Shown here: positions 1 through 8,609 of the stretch, one piece after another | How the letters are laid out: every line of letters starts with the position of its first letter | Position numbering within the stretch: position 1 is the first letter of the stretch | Assembly (NCBI GenBank): GCA_902778055.1 | Contig: CACYWL010000007.1 | Span: 62,001-126,000, forward strand | Reading direction: 5' to 3' | Length of the DNA stretch: 64,000 bases | Source: an uncultured Eubacteriales bacterium | GTDB lineage: Bacteria > Bacillota > Clostridia > Christensenellales > Aristaeellaceae | Made by a program: the position numbers and the translations under genes | Notes under the pieces: generated by a model | The model's database searches: none | The model's input: the letters and a program-made list of their open reading frames with translations, nothing else | Told to the model about the DNA's origin: nothing

Positions 1-252
1 GCCAAGGGAATGTACATAATCCGCAAGATCCTTCATCCCGCGGGGAAACTTTGCCGGATCAGGAACCAGACGCCCCTCGGAATCACGCTCCTTCAGACTC
101 CAGCAGTCATCGATGACAATGTACTGATAGCCTGCTTTCAGGTAGCCTTTCTCTTTCATGCTGAGAGCAGTTTCCCGAATCAGCTGATCAGAGATTTCCG
201 AACCGAAGGTGTTCCAGCTGTTCCATCCCATGGGCGGTGTGATCAAAATCAT
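1..252 (-). CDS. Alpha-galactosidase (GH27 family), N-terminal part, cut by window edge
   Basis: Reading leftwards from an ATG at 252, the first 84 residues contain PPMGWNSWNTFG followed about 30 residues later by YIVIDDCW. These are the first and second strand motifs of the GH27/melibiase TIM barrel, which hydrolyses terminal alpha-galactosides. The start is supported by an AAGGAGG ribosome site about 9 bases upstream. No signal peptide is visible, so the enzyme is probably cytoplasmic and would act on imported oligosaccharides. The catalytic aspartates lie beyond the window and cannot be checked. It is divergent from deoB and has its own promoter. The family call is strong; the exact substrate is inferred. 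Confidence 0.85.
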   Translation of the reverse strand, partial: MILITPPMGWNSWNTFGSEISDQLIRETALSMKEKGYLKAGYQYIVIDDCWSLKERDSEGRLVPDPAKFPRGMKDLADYVHSLG

Positions 253-311
253 AGGGCGGTTCCTCCTTTTCACAGTTCCGGCCAGCGCTGAAGAGCCGGG
301 CAGATGCAGAT

Positions 312-340
312 ATTATAAATGCAGCAATCAGGAAAAACAA
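312..340 (-). promoter_or_regulatory. Promoter of the alpha-galactosidase gene
   Basis: On the minus strand TTGTTT (335-340) and TATAAT (312-317) are separated by 17 bases. The untranslated leader to the ATG at 252 would be about 50 bases. Confidence 0.6.
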
Positions 341-380
341 GACTTCCCCGTTTGTCATGAGATTGAAATAAAGCAGACAA

Positions 381-408
381 TTGACAGGAAAAACCAACAT
401 GGTAGAAT
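381..408 (+). promoter_or_regulatory. Promoter of deoB
   Basis: A consensus TTGACA (381-386) is followed after 16 bases by TAGAAT (403-408), with TG one base upstream of the -10 (extended -10). It lies 64 bases before the deoB start. Confidence 0.7.
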
Positions 409-472
409 AGAAGCGTAAGAAAGGGGCACGGCTGAAGAAGAATAACGGCTGCTGCCTGAACAGAGGTGCATC

Positions 473-1672
473 ATGGGTAAGCATAAAACGTACAAGCGGG
501 TTTTTGTGATAGTTCTGGACAGCCTCGGCGTGGGACGTATGGCCGATTCGGATCAGTTTGGAGATTATGACGTGGATACCCTGGGGCATATTGCTGCCAG
601 GGCGGAGCACCTGTTCATTCCCAATCTTCAGCGCTGGGGGATGGCCAATCTGCATCAGCTGAAGGGGATTGCGCCTGCGGAGCGTCCGCTGGCCTATTAT
701 ACAAAGCTGAACGAACGGAGTGCGGGCAAGGATACGATGACCGGACACTGGGAGATGATGGGGCTGCAAACGACAAAACCATTCATTACGTTCACGGAAA
801 CAGGCTTTCCCAGGGAATTGATTGATGAGCTGGAAAAAAGGACGGGGCATCGGGTCATTGGCAATAAAGCAGCCAGCGGTACCGAGATTCTGGATGAGCT
901 GGGTGAAGAAGAAATCCGAACCGGCAATATGATCGTTTACACCTCTGCGGATTCTGTACTGCAGATCTGCGGGAATGAGGAAACATTCGGGCTGCAGGAG
1001 CTTTACCGCTGCTGCGAGATTGCCAGAGAGCTGACCATGAAGGATGAATGGAAGGTCGGAAGGGTGATTGCCCGTCCCTATATTGGAAGAAAAAGGGGAG
1101 AATTCAGACGTACCGCAAACAGACATGACTATGCTGTGAAGCCTTTTGGCCCGACCGCGCTGAACGCCCTGAAGGATGCCGGATACGATGTCATTTCTGT
1201 CGGCAAGATCAATGATATCTTTGTAGGCGAAGGAATTACCGAGGCCTTCAAATCAAAATCCTCCGTTCATGGCATGGAGCAAACCATTGAAATTTCGCAA
1301 AGAGACTTTTACGGCCTGTGTTTCGTAAACCTGGTTGATTTTGATGCCCTGTGGGGACATCGGCGGGACGTGAACGGATACGCGGGAGAACTGGAAAGAT
1401 TTGACCTGAAGCTGGGTGAACTTGAGAAAACGCTGCGGGAGGACGATCTTGTCATTCTGACAGCGGATCATGGTAACGATCCCACTTATACCGGCACGGA
1501 TCATACCCGTGAAAAGGTTCCCTTCCTTGCATACGCTCCTCTTATGAAAACACCCGGTCCGTTGCCGGAAGCGGATACGTTCGCCGTGATCGGGGCTACT
1601 GTTGCGGATAATTTCAACGTTTCCATGCCGGAAGGGACCATTGGCCATTCCATCCTGAATCTGATGAAATAA
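473..1672 (+). CDS. deoB: Phosphopentomutase
   Basis: A 399-residue protein of the usual length for DeoB, which interconverts ribose-1-phosphate (or deoxyribose-1-phosphate) and the 5-phosphate in nucleoside salvage. The N-terminal [12 protein letters not shown] carries the first metal-binding Asp. [10 protein letters not shown] at about residues 85-94 contains the threonine that is phosphorylated in this alkaline-phosphatase-superfamily family. TADHGNDPT and [11 protein letters not shown] near the C-terminus supply the remaining Asp/His metal ligands. The ATG is preceded by AGAGGTG. It stands alone, divergent from the GH27 gene and convergent with an MFS transporter. No pnp or deoC gene is adjacent. 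Cytoplasmic, manganese-dependent by family knowledge. Confidence 0.95.
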   Translation: MGKHKTYKRVFVIVLDSLGVGRMADSDQFGDYDVDTLGHIAARAEHLFIPNLQRWGMANLHQLKGIAPAERPLAYYTKLNERSAGKDTMTGHWEMMGLQTTKPFITFTETGFPRELIDELEKRTGHRVIGNKAASGTEILDELGEEEIRTGNMIVYTSADSVLQICGNEETFGLQELYRCCEIARELTMKDEWKVGRVIARPYIGRKRGEFRRTANRHDYAVKPFGPTALNALKDAGYDVISVGKINDIFVGEGITEAFKSKSSVHGMEQTIEISQRDFYGLCFVNLVDFDALWGHRRDVNGYAGELERFDLKLGELEKTLREDDLVILTADHGNDPTYTGTDHTREKVPFLAYAPLMKTPGPLPEADTFAVIGATVADNFNVSMPEGTIGHSILNLMK

Positions 1673-1740
1673 CATGCATGATGCTTTCTTCATCCAGAAT
1701 TACAATATCAGGAAACGCAATATCATTTGCCCAATTCGAA

Positions 1741-1785
1741 AACAATAAATGGCCGGCTTTCGGTGAATCCGGAGGCCGGCCGATG
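1741..1785 (-). terminator. Intrinsic terminator of the MFS gene (may also stop deoB)
   Basis: Inverted repeat GGCCGGC (1751-1757) / GCCGGCC (1775-1781), with further inner pairing. On the minus strand it is followed by ATTTATTGTTTTC. It lies between two convergent genes. Confidence 0.65.
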
Positions 1786-1794
1786 AATAATTTC

Positions 1795-3003
1795 TCAGGA
1801 ACGGGAAATGCGGCGTTCATTGACAGTACCGAGCCATGCAACGGCACAACCGACAAGAGCAATTCCGACGGCGATGAACATGGTTATCCGGACGCCCAGA
1901 GTATCAAACATAACGCCTCCGGCGAGACTGGCCAGAACGGCACCCAGATTGGTCATGCTGACCAGAAGCCCTTGCGCCTTGGCGGAATCCTTATGCGGCA
2001 CGATTTTATCCGCATAGGGCACGACCAGCACAATGTAGAGGGCATAGCTGGGCGCCTGAAGAAGCCTGGCTGCAAAGAAGAAGGGCAGACTGGGTGCGAG
2101 GGCATAAGCCAGAATCTTCAGTACAAAAAACACGAAGGAGAGACGCAGATAGGAGGAATAGCTCCACCGGGAAGGAAGCCTGGAAGCAAACACCATAACA
2201 GGGACTTCCGAGAGCGCCTGGAAAGCCGCGATCCAGCCCATGTCCGACGTTCCTCCGCCAAGCGCCCGAATTTCGTTGATCATGTAGTTTCCATCCATGT
2301 TGTGGGCGATAAAAATGATCATAACGCCCAGCAGAAACAGACTGAAGGTTCTGTTCTGAACGATGAAACGGCCCAGCGAAAGGGATTTTTCCTCAGAAAT
2401 GTTTTTGCGGAACTCAGGAGCAGCAACCTCTGCGGCTCTCATGTCCCGATCTACGATGATGTTGCTGAAAAACTGAAAGATGATTACCAGGAGTCCCGCA
2501 TAGAGCAGAACAAGATGGGAGAAACGCTCAACAAGGATGCCGAGAATGACAGAAATCACCATGAAAGCCAGGGAACCGGTGGAGCGGGCGAGACCGAAGT
2601 TCAGATCCGCTCCCACATGCTCAAATCGAACACAGAGATCCAGATTGACCGCATTCACACCCATCAGTGCCGAACAGTAAACCACGTAAAAAACAGAGGT
2701 TTGCCATCCGCTGTGGGGAAAAATCCGCAAAATGATCAGCGAGGCAGCCTGGACGGCACAGAGAACCTGGAGCACCTGCATATGCCGAACCTGAGGATGC
2801 CTGTCCAGAAAATCTCCCAGCAGCGTACTCAGCAGAGCTCCTCCGATATTTCCAAGGGCCACGATGATCCCCAACTGCACATTGCTGTATCCAACTCCCT
2901 GAAGGTAAACAGCTGCATTGGTTGAGACAAAACAGAAGGACATCCAGAATCCTGCCGTGATCAGCATATAATGCAGTGTTACCTTGGAAACCTTTTTTAT
3001 CAT
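1795..3003 (-). CDS. MFS transporter, 12 transmembrane segments
   Basis: A 402-residue hydrophobic protein with about twelve membrane spans and an MFS-type GDFLDRHPQVRH motif in the loop after helix 2, resembling the MFS_1-like / nucleoside-proton symporter branch. The substrate cannot be told from sequence. The frame stays open up to 3177, but a promoter with TATAAT at 3058-3063 implies that transcription starts near 3051. I therefore place the start at the ATG at 3003 (MIKKVSK), behind a GAGGTTGG ribosome site. Its convergence with deoB makes a nucleoside substrate possible, but that is weak inference. Confidence 0.75.
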   Translation of the reverse strand: MIKKVSKVTLHYMLITAGFWMSFCFVSTNAAVYLQGVGYSNVQLGIIVALGNIGGALLSTLLGDFLDRHPQVRHMQVLQVLCAVQAASLIILRIFPHSGWQTSVFYVVYCSALMGVNAVNLDLCVRFEHVGADLNFGLARSTGSLAFMVISVILGILVERFSHLVLLYAGLLVIIFQFFSNIIVDRDMRAAEVAAPEFRKNISEEKSLSLGRFIVQNRTFSLFLLGVMIIFIAHNMDGNYMINEIRALGGGTSDMGWIAAFQALSEVPVMVFASRLPSRWSYSSYLRLSFVFFVLKILAYALAPSLPFFFAARLLQAPSYALYIVLVVPYADKIVPHKDSAKAQGLLVSMTNLGAVLASLAGGVMFDTLGVRITMFIAVGIALVGCAVAWLGTVNERRISRS

Positions 3004-3057
3004 GAGATTTAACCAACCTCTTCGTTCATTACCAGCAACAAGGGCTGACAGGGTGGT

Positions 3058-3086
3058 ATTATAAAGAACTGCCGGGCTGAATGCAA
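3058..3086 (-). promoter_or_regulatory. Promoter of the MFS gene
   Basis: On the minus strand TTGCAT (3081-3086), 17-base spacer, TATAAT (3058-3063). It decides the MFS start codon because the longer reading frame begins upstream of it. Confidence 0.7.
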
Positions 3087-3210
3087 GAGCCGGAAAGCTG
3101 AAAAGAAATACGGCAACAGGCTGAAAAGGGATAATTGCCCGGGATAAAATGAATTGCAGAGCGCGCGGAGAATTCATGGGAAGTTTACAGCGGAAACGTG
3201 TTCAGTAGGG

Positions 3211-3216
3211 TATAAT
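3211..3216 (+). promoter_or_regulatory. Probable -10 box for the DUF4340 gene
   Basis: A perfect TATAAT lies 45 bases before the GTG start at 3261. No convincing -35 stands at 16-18 bases; TTTACA is 21 bases away. Confidence 0.4.
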
Positions 3217-3260
3217 ATATTGGTCGCATCCATGCGGTGTGTATCGGGGGGAGGATTGTA

Positions 3261-4733
3261 GTGCTTCGTGTTGAAAAGAAAAGCAAAAGCGGACGCAGAC
3301 CGTTTCTTCCGCTTCTTCTGGCTGCGCTGACGATTCTGACCGGAATCAGTCTGCTGTTTGCTTTTTCGAGAGAAGAGCCAGAAAAGCCTGTGCAGAGCAG
3401 TGAGAGGGGGACTATTCTCCAGCGTAAAACGGAAGATATTTATCGGGTAAGAATTCAGATGCGCGGCCGCGAAGCGTGGACTGCCGTAAGAAATGAACGC
3501 GGAGAAATGACGATGGAAGGCGCGGAAGGATGGTCCATCGACCCAACACTGGGGGAACGCCTGCTGGATGCACTGGCAAATCTTTCCTATGAAAGCATCC
3601 TGACGGAAAACCCGGAAGATTATCGGACAAGGCTGAAAGAATTCGGGCTGGAGGACCCGGCGCTGACTGCGGAGGTGCTGTTTTCCGACAAAACGGAAGT
3701 ATCCCTCAAAATAGGAGATAAGACTGGAATCGACGATCAGGAACTGCGGTATATGATCATCGATGGGGATGATCGCTTGTTCGCGGTAGCCGGGAGTATG
3801 ATGGAAGATCTCGGCGTGGAGGCGGAACTGCTGCACCCCGTTGAACAGCCGGAAATACAACTCAGCCGAATGGACCGGATTACCATTCTGGACAGCTCAG
3901 GAAGTACGAAGGCGGAGTGGTCACTGCAGGGGAATATCACGGATGCGGATGCTTCTGCCTCGTGGCGAGTAAAATATCCGGTGACCTATCCTGCGGATCA
4001 GGACAGGATGAACGCACTGCGAAAGAATGCTGGGAACATCAGGCTCGGAATATATATATCTGAAGGTACGGAGGAGATGCTGGCAGCTTACGGTCTGGAT
4101 AAACCTCGCTGTGAAATTGTGATTCATCTGGCTGAAGGGACGACCGGAAGCATTATGGAAGACGGCACCTATGATGTACGCGCAAGGGAGGAAGAATCCT
4201 TTCGATTTCAGATCGGCAATGCGCGAAACGAAATGACGGATTACTGTCTCTATCGGGAGAGGATATACACGATCAATCACTTTACTTTAGCCGCTCTGAC
4301 CGAAACGGACCCGATGGAAACGCTGGCACGTTATCCGGTCTCAATTGAGACGGATCAGCTGAGCCGCATGGTAATCGAACAGGAGAACGGAACAAGAGAT
4401 GTATTCGAATTGACCTATTCTGAAGTCGGGACGGAGGAAAGCAGGGGGACAGAGAATAAAAACACCGTCGTCCGCTGCACGAAAAACGGAGAGGAATATC
4501 CTTATGAAGTTTTTGCAGCAGTCTATGAGAGGATGCGTACGGTCAGTTTCAGCGGCCGGCTTCCGGAAGGCTGGAAGAAAAAAGAGACACAGACCAGGTA
4601 TTCCTTTCAGAGTGTAAGCGGAAAGATCCATACGGTGGAACTAAGCGAATTTGACAGGCTGCACGATGCCGTCACTGTGGACGGGGCGACTCTGTTTTAT
4701 CTCATCCGTGGAGGCATGGGTGAAAGCCCGTGA
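3261..4733 (+). CDS. DUF4340-type membrane-anchored extracytoplasmic protein
   Basis: 490 residues. A basic N-terminus (about residues 1-15) precedes one hydrophobic segment (FLPLLLAALTILTGISLLFAF, about 16-36, here split only for description), then a long hydrophilic part with repeated RITI-type beta elements, as in DUF4340 proteins. The start is taken as GTG 3261 because GGGGGAGG (3246-3253) sits 7 bases upstream; an upstream in-frame GTG at 3237 has no ribosome site. It is followed by an ABC-2 permease and a GldG-like protein. In this family such proteins accompany GldF/GldG-like exporters, so a role outside the membrane as an accessory to the transporter is inferred. No enzymatic residue is recognisable. 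Confidence 0.7.
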   Translation: MLRVEKKSKSGRRPFLPLLLAALTILTGISLLFAFSREEPEKPVQSSERGTILQRKTEDIYRVRIQMRGREAWTAVRNERGEMTMEGAEGWSIDPTLGERLLDALANLSYESILTENPEDYRTRLKEFGLEDPALTAEVLFSDKTEVSLKIGDKTGIDDQELRYMIIDGDDRLFAVAGSMMEDLGVEAELLHPVEQPEIQLSRMDRITILDSSGSTKAEWSLQGNITDADASASWRVKYPVTYPADQDRMNALRKNAGNIRLGIYISEGTEEMLAAYGLDKPRCEIVIHLAEGTTGSIMEDGTYDVRAREEESFRFQIGNARNEMTDYCLYRERIYTINHFTLAALTETDPMETLARYPVSIETDQLSRMVIEQENGTRDVFELTYSEVGTEESRGTENKNTVVRCTKNGEEYPYEVFAAVYERMRTVSFSGRLPEGWKKKETQTRYSFQSVSGKIHTVELSEFDRLHDAVTVDGATLFYLIRGGMGESP

Positions 4734-4774
4734 AGATCGTTTACAGGATGTTCATCTTTGATACGGCAAGGATG

Positions 4775-4810
4775 TGATATACTCTATTTCGGAGAATTCA
4801 TTCTCCGAAA
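4775..4810 (+). promoter_or_regulatory. Extended -10 and perfect hairpin/operator before the permease gene
   Basis: TGaTATACT (4775-4783) looks like an extended -10. Directly after it lie perfect inverted arms TTTCGGAGAA (4787-4796) and TTCTCCGAAA (4801-4810) around a TTCA loop. The predicted transcription start is inside the left arm. The palindrome ends 10 bases before the ribosome site, so it could be an operator or a 5'-terminal RNA hairpin. Confidence 0.5.
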
Positions 4811-4833
4811 TCAGTGAAGCAGGTGGGGAGAAA

Positions 4834-5538
4834 GTGAAGGCAATCTGGAAAAGAGAGCTACAGAGCTATTTCCATACCCCGATCGGGTATGCTTTTCTGG
4901 GCGTGTTTTTGCTGATTTCTTCCGTGCTTTTTTACCTATCCATTCTGCGGCAGCACAGCGGCGACCTTCCTACTTTTATCGGGCAGATGAGTTATCTTTG
5001 GATGCTGCTTTGCCCTGTTCTGACCATGCGCCTTCTGGCTGAGGAACGGCAAAAAAAGACGGATCAGCTGCTTCTGACCAGCCCTGTGAGCCTGATCGGG
5101 ATTGTTCTCGGAAAATACCTGGCTGCACTGACCGTCCTTACCGCCACAGCGGCCTCAACGCTGTGCTACGTCGCTGTAACAGCCTTCTACGGAACGGTTT
5201 TTCCGGCTGAGCTGGCAGTGAATTACCTGGGCTTTATTCTGCAGGGAGGCGCTTTCGCCGCGCTTGATCTTTACCTGAGCGGTTGTACGGGGAATCAGGT
5301 GACCGCGGCCGTGGCAGGGTTCGGAGCCAATTTTCTGATCTGGATCCTCGACCTCCTTCAGGATCAGGTTGGGACAGAACCGATTTCGGAGGTATTGAAA
5401 TTTCTGAGTCTTTACAGCAGGAATGAGCCGTTTTTGATGGGCCAGCTGAGTTGGGCAGGAATTGTGTATGAGGTCAGTTTCGCTGCCGTATTTCTGGCTA
5501 TGACAGTCTATCATCTCAATCGCAGGAGAACGAGTTGA
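4834..5538 (+). CDS. ABC-2 type permease, GldF-like
   Basis: 234 residues with six predicted membrane spans. It opens KAIWKRELQSYFHTPIGYAF, the ABC-2 permease pattern in which a short cytoplasmic amphipathic stretch precedes the first helix. A cytoplasmic loop EERQKKTDQLLLTSPVS follows the second span, as in gliding-type (GldF) permeases. The start is GTG 4834, chosen because of AGGTGGGGAG at 4821-4830; the frame is open further up to 4774, but that part covers the promoter and palindrome. One base separates its stop from the next gene. It needs a cytoplasmic ATPase, and none is encoded beside it. Confidence 0.8.
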   Translation: MKAIWKRELQSYFHTPIGYAFLGVFLLISSVLFYLSILRQHSGDLPTFIGQMSYLWMLLCPVLTMRLLAEERQKKTDQLLLTSPVSLIGIVLGKYLAALTVLTATAASTLCYVAVTAFYGTVFPAELAVNYLGFILQGGAFAALDLYLSGCTGNQVTAAVAGFGANFLIWILDLLQDQVGTEPISEVLKFLSLYSRNEPFLMGQLSWAGIVYEVSFAAVFLAMTVYHLNRRRTS

Positions 5539-5539
5539 A

Positions 5540-7051
5540 ATGAAAGCAGGGCAGGATCGGTCGCCGGAGAGAATCCGGAACCAACAAGAGCAGGGGAAGA
5601 AAAAAAGGCTTCGTCCGGTATTCAGAAGAACCGGTTTTCCGGGAGGTATAACAGCGCTTGTTCTCTTTATTGCCGTGCTGGTCGGACTGAATATCGGCGT
5701 GACCACTCTGGAAAAAAAGCAGGGATGGAAAAAAGACTTCTCTTTTAACGGTATTACCACGCAAAGCGAAATCACAAAACAAACAATCGAAGGGCTTGCT
5801 CATCCCGTGCATATCTATGCTCTGTTCAGCAAGGGACAGGAGGACGCCCCGCTGATGGAACTTCTGGACCGATATGCCGCTTCAAGCGAAAAAATCACCT
5901 GGGAACAGGCTGATCCAAGTTTGAATCCAGGAATTCTGACCCGCTTTGGAAGTGACACAGAAAGTGTTTCCTCCGATTCTCTGATCGTTTACTGCGCAGA
6001 GACCGACAGATGGCGGCTGATCAGTCCGGCCGAGTTTATCAGTCTGAGTATGGATACGGAGACCGGAACCTACAGCTATGCAGGATATACCTATGAGCGA
6101 GCCATCACCGGCGCCCTGACTTATGTGACCAGAGAGGAGATACCGAGAATAGTCGTACTTCAGGGGCATGGTGAGCTGGATGGAGAAACGCTCAGTTCAT
6201 TTGACCGGCTGATGACTGAGAATTACCGGGAGGTGATCTACCGGGACCTGTCCCGTTCGGATTATACTCCCGACCCTGGGGATCTGCTGGTTTTTTTCAG
6301 CCCCATGCGGGATCTGACAGGAGAGGAACTGGATAAAATCCTGGCTTTTACCGAAGCGGGCGGAAGTCTCTTTTTTACCTGTGACTATACGGACCCCACG
6401 GATGAAATGCCGAATTATCTTACGCTGATGCGAGCCTACGGATTCCGTCCGAAGGAAGGGATCGTTGTAGCAGGCCGTGAGGATCCGGACAGCTACTATC
6501 AGAATACACGGATCAATCTGATTCCAACGATGAAAAGTACGAATGTGACGATGGATCTCCTTGCTTCCGGAGCCAATACTGTTTTAATGCCCGGTTCAAG
6601 GGCTTTCGAACTGCCGGAGGAAACAGACCGCAGCCTGAGCGTTTTTACAGTGCTTGAAAGCGGTGCAGATTCTTATCTGAAAAAGCTGAGCTCCGCGATG
6701 ACCAGTATGGAGAAAGAGGAAGAGGATGAAAAGGGACCGTTTGCTCTGGCGCTGCAGGCCGAGAGAATAACCGAAAGCGGAAACATCAGCCGGGCATTTA
6801 TCTGCGGATGCTCCGGGATGCTGACGGAGGAGCAGGTTTATGCGATGACAGATGTGCGTCAGCTGATTCTTCGAATGACTGATTATCTCGCGGGCTATTC
6901 GGGAACAAGCCTGAATATTTCCGCCAGGACAGCTGTACGCCCCGGATTAAGTGCCAGAGGGAATGGCTTGGGCTCCCTGATCGTGGCTATACTTCCGCTG
7001 ACTGTGCTGCTGGCTGCGCTGATTGAGCTGATCCGGCGCAAAAGCCGTTAA
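5540..7051 (+). CDS. GldG-like ABC transporter auxiliary protein
   Basis: 503 residues. A basic, Gln/Lys-rich N-terminus of about 35 residues leads into a membrane span (about 37-53). A large extracytoplasmic part follows, with the fold-typical RIVVLQGHGE and DLLVFFSPMRDLTGEE segments. A second span near the C-terminus (LIVAILPLTVLLAALIELI) is followed by RRKSR. This is the architecture of GldG / ABC_transp_aux proteins. The start is one base after the permease stop, so the two are translationally coupled. It probably forms a complex with the permease and the DUF4340 protein; the cargo is unknown. Confidence 0.75.
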   Translation: MKAGQDRSPERIRNQQEQGKKKRLRPVFRRTGFPGGITALVLFIAVLVGLNIGVTTLEKKQGWKKDFSFNGITTQSEITKQTIEGLAHPVHIYALFSKGQEDAPLMELLDRYAASSEKITWEQADPSLNPGILTRFGSDTESVSSDSLIVYCAETDRWRLISPAEFISLSMDTETGTYSYAGYTYERAITGALTYVTREEIPRIVVLQGHGELDGETLSSFDRLMTENYREVIYRDLSRSDYTPDPGDLLVFFSPMRDLTGEELDKILAFTEAGGSLFFTCDYTDPTDEMPNYLTLMRAYGFRPKEGIVVAGREDPDSYYQNTRINLIPTMKSTNVTMDLLASGANTVLMPGSRAFELPEETDRSLSVFTVLESGADSYLKKLSSAMTSMEKEEEDEKGPFALALQAERITESGNISRAFICGCSGMLTEEQVYAMTDVRQLILRMTDYLAGYSGTSLNISARTAVRPGLSARGNGLGSLIVAILPLTVLLAALIELIRRKSR

Positions 7052-7128
7052 TAATACAAGCAGGCCAGAGGATATGCCTGATCCGCAGAGGACCGCCGAT
7101 GAGTACATATTTATATAGGAAGAAGAAA

Positions 7129-7151
7129 AAAACAGTACTGCGGGCTGTTTT
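7129..7151. terminator. Weak bidirectional terminator-like hairpin
   Basis: AAAACAG (7129-7135) pairs with CTGTTTT (7145-7151) around a 9-base loop, between the convergent GldG-like gene and the 165-residue membrane protein gene. A-rich upstream and T-rich downstream flanks fit a terminator, but the stem is AT-rich. Confidence 0.35.
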
Positions 7152-7161
7152 GGATATGCGA

Positions 7162-7659
7162 TTAATGAATGAGCTGGCAGGAAGTGATAAAACGGTCATA
7201 GTAGGTCACAGAAACTTCCTGGCCGGGAGCAAAAGAGGGGAGAGGAAGCTCTGCATCCCAGTAAAACATGCGTTCCCGATCGCCATGCTTGTCCGGATCC
7301 GCGAGAAAAATCAAACTGTAAAAACGGACGCCATCAACGAGGGAGATTTCCTCGCCGTCCACCCGATCAAAGATGACGGAGGCTTCATGGACGCGTCCAT
7401 GCAGGCTTGCATCCATGTGCCGGGCATAGGCAGTAAGAGGACGGATCATCAGATCGTAGATAAAAATCATCGAAGTACCCGCGAAAATAACCGCCAGCGT
7501 TGTCCAGACTTCAGGACGGTGATCCCTGCGATTATCCATGATCAGTGTCAGCAAGACAAGACCGGCAGAGAAAAGCGCGACTCCAAGAAGAATGAAAACG
7601 CGGCGCCTGATCTGGCCGCGTAAATCTGACAGATTCTGTTCCGTATACAGGGACTGCAT
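7162..7659 (-). CDS. Hypothetical two-span membrane protein
   Basis: 165 residues. Two hydrophobic helices (about 22-41 and 53-71) are followed by a soluble domain of about 90 residues rich in charged and aromatic residues, ending VSVTYYDRFITSCQLIH. The C-terminal half (EASVIFDRVDGEE, VDGVRFYSLIFLADPD) looks like a small beta-barrel-type domain, as often found after two helices in Gram-positive membrane proteins; I do not recognise the family. The ATG at 7659 follows GAGGAG, and a good promoter lies upstream. Divergent from the alpha ribosomal operon; no functional link visible. Confidence 0.65.
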   Translation of the reverse strand: MQSLYTEQNLSDLRGQIRRRVFILLGVALFSAGLVLLTLIMDNRRDHRPEVWTTLAVIFAGTSMIFIYDLMIRPLTAYARHMDASLHGRVHEASVIFDRVDGEEISLVDGVRFYSLIFLADPDKHGDRERMFYWDAELPLPSFAPGQEVSVTYYDRFITSCQLIH

Positions 7660-7682
7660 GCTACCATCAACTCCTCACAGCC

Positions 7683-7711
7683 ATTTTATCAGAAAGAGGG
7701 CACAGATGCAA
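7683..7711 (-). promoter_or_regulatory. Promoter of the two-span membrane protein gene
   Basis: On the minus strand TTGCAT (7706-7711), 17 bases, TAAAAT (7683-7688), with TGA immediately before the -10 (extended -10). Confidence 0.65.
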
Positions 7712-7784
7712 ACGGGAAATAGATTTGACTTATAGAAAATGAAACTGATTTCATAAAAAATTAAGAAAAATGTAATAAAAAAGA

Positions 7785-7813
7785 TTGCCATTCGAAGGGA
7801 AATATGTTATAAA
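7785..7813 (+). promoter_or_regulatory. Promoter of the rpsM-rplQ operon
   Basis: TTGCCA (7785-7790), 17-base spacer, TATAAA (7808-7813), with TG at 7805-7806 giving an extended -10. The upstream stretch 7735-7780 is very A/T-rich, like an UP element. Predicted start of RNA is near 7820. Confidence 0.7.
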
Positions 7814-7819
7814 TTAATG

Positions 7820-8182
7820 GTTAGCCCGGTTGACTGTCGGGCGGCTGCATGGGTTCAAATGCCCATGTTCCGACAGTTGGCCATACGTCTCTTTTCGTGC
7901 GCTGTCCTTCCGCACCTTCCATAGCGGATGGAGAGCGTTGTTGTGCGCCCGCTTTCACCGGGAGCCGACAAACCTGCTGAATCATCTGCAGACAGCGGTG
8001 GGTTGCCGCAGCTGTGAGAATTCGGCTGTGACCATGATTCGTTCCGTGCTCTTCGGGCTGGATCGAAAATGCGTCAGCGGTTCTTCCGAAGGGCTGACAG
8101 GAGGAATCGGTTCCGCGGATGGTATTCCGCTTTTCCCCAAATGACCGAGAAGGTCAGCAAATAACGGAGGTGTAAGACACAA
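7820..8182 (+). ncRNA. Structured 5' leader of the alpha ribosomal protein operon
   Basis: About 360 transcribed bases without a convincing gene separate the promoter from rpsM. Seen pairings: ACTGTCGG (7833-7840) with CCGACAGT (7870-7877), enclosing CATGGG (7848-7853) / CCCATG (7862-7867); AGCCGA (7963-7968) with TCGGCT (8022-8027); GTCAGC (8073-8078) with GCTGAC (8093-8098). GCCCG (7824-7828) can instead pair with CGGGC (7838-7842), which excludes the first stem. In other bacteria S4 represses operons carrying its own gene through leader RNA, and rpsD is in this operon. S4 autoregulation is inference here. Confidence 0.5.
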
Positions 8183-8560
8183 ATGGCACGCATTGCAGGC
8201 GTTGACCTGCCCAGAGAAAAGCGCGTTGAAGTCGGTCTGACCTATATTTACGGGATCGGTCTGACGACGTCGCAGAAGCTGCTGGCGGAAGTCGGCATCA
8301 ATCCGGATACCCGGGTAAAGGATCTCTCCGAGACTGAAATCAGCAAGCTGCGTGAATACATTGAGCATCACCTGAAGGTGGAAGGCGATCTTCGCCGCGA
8401 GGTGTCTCTCAATATTAAACGGCTGATTGAAATTGGCTGCTACCGTGGCGTCCGTCACCGTCATGGTCTTCCTGTGCGCGGGCAGAACACCAAACAGAAT
8501 GCCCGTACCCGCAAGGGCCCCAAGAAGACCATCGCAGGCAAGAAGAAGGCCACCAAGTAA
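8183..8560 (+). CDS. rpsM: 30S ribosomal protein S13
   Basis: 125 residues beginning [19 protein letters not shown] and containing the S13 signature [18 protein letters not shown], followed by the basic [14 protein letters not shown] tail. S13 sits in the head of the small subunit and contacts S19, the P-site tRNA and bridges to the large subunit. GGAGGTG at 8166-8172 fixes the start. It is the first gene of the operon rpsM-rpsK-rpsD-rpoA-rplQ. In most Clostridia infA and rpmJ precede it in the same operon; here neither is present and a promoter plus long leader lies directly upstream. Confidence 0.98.
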   Translation: MARIAGVDLPREKRVEVGLTYIYGIGLTTSQKLLAEVGINPDTRVKDLSETEISKLREYIEHHLKVEGDLRREVSLNIKRLIEIGCYRGVRHRHGLPVRGQNTKQNARTRKGPKKTIAGKKKATK

Positions 8561-8609
8561 TTCAAATTGAGACCCGCATACGGTGCGGGCTACGGAGGGA
8601 GAATATACC

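Noticed and set aside
188..1126. 312-codon minus-strand frame opposite deoB that runs into the GH27 gene
   Set aside because: The real GH27 frame is a different one, starting at 252 behind AAGGAGG; this frame is antisense to deoB.
7848..7867. T-arm-like GGTTCAAAT hairpin upstream of rpsM, as a possible tRNA
   Set aside because: The loop is eight bases, and no acceptor, D or anticodon arms can be drawn around it; it fits better as part of the leader structure.
7830..8144. 104-codon open frame in the rpsM leader
   Set aside because: TTG start without a ribosome site, no motif, and it overlaps strongly self-complementary sequence.
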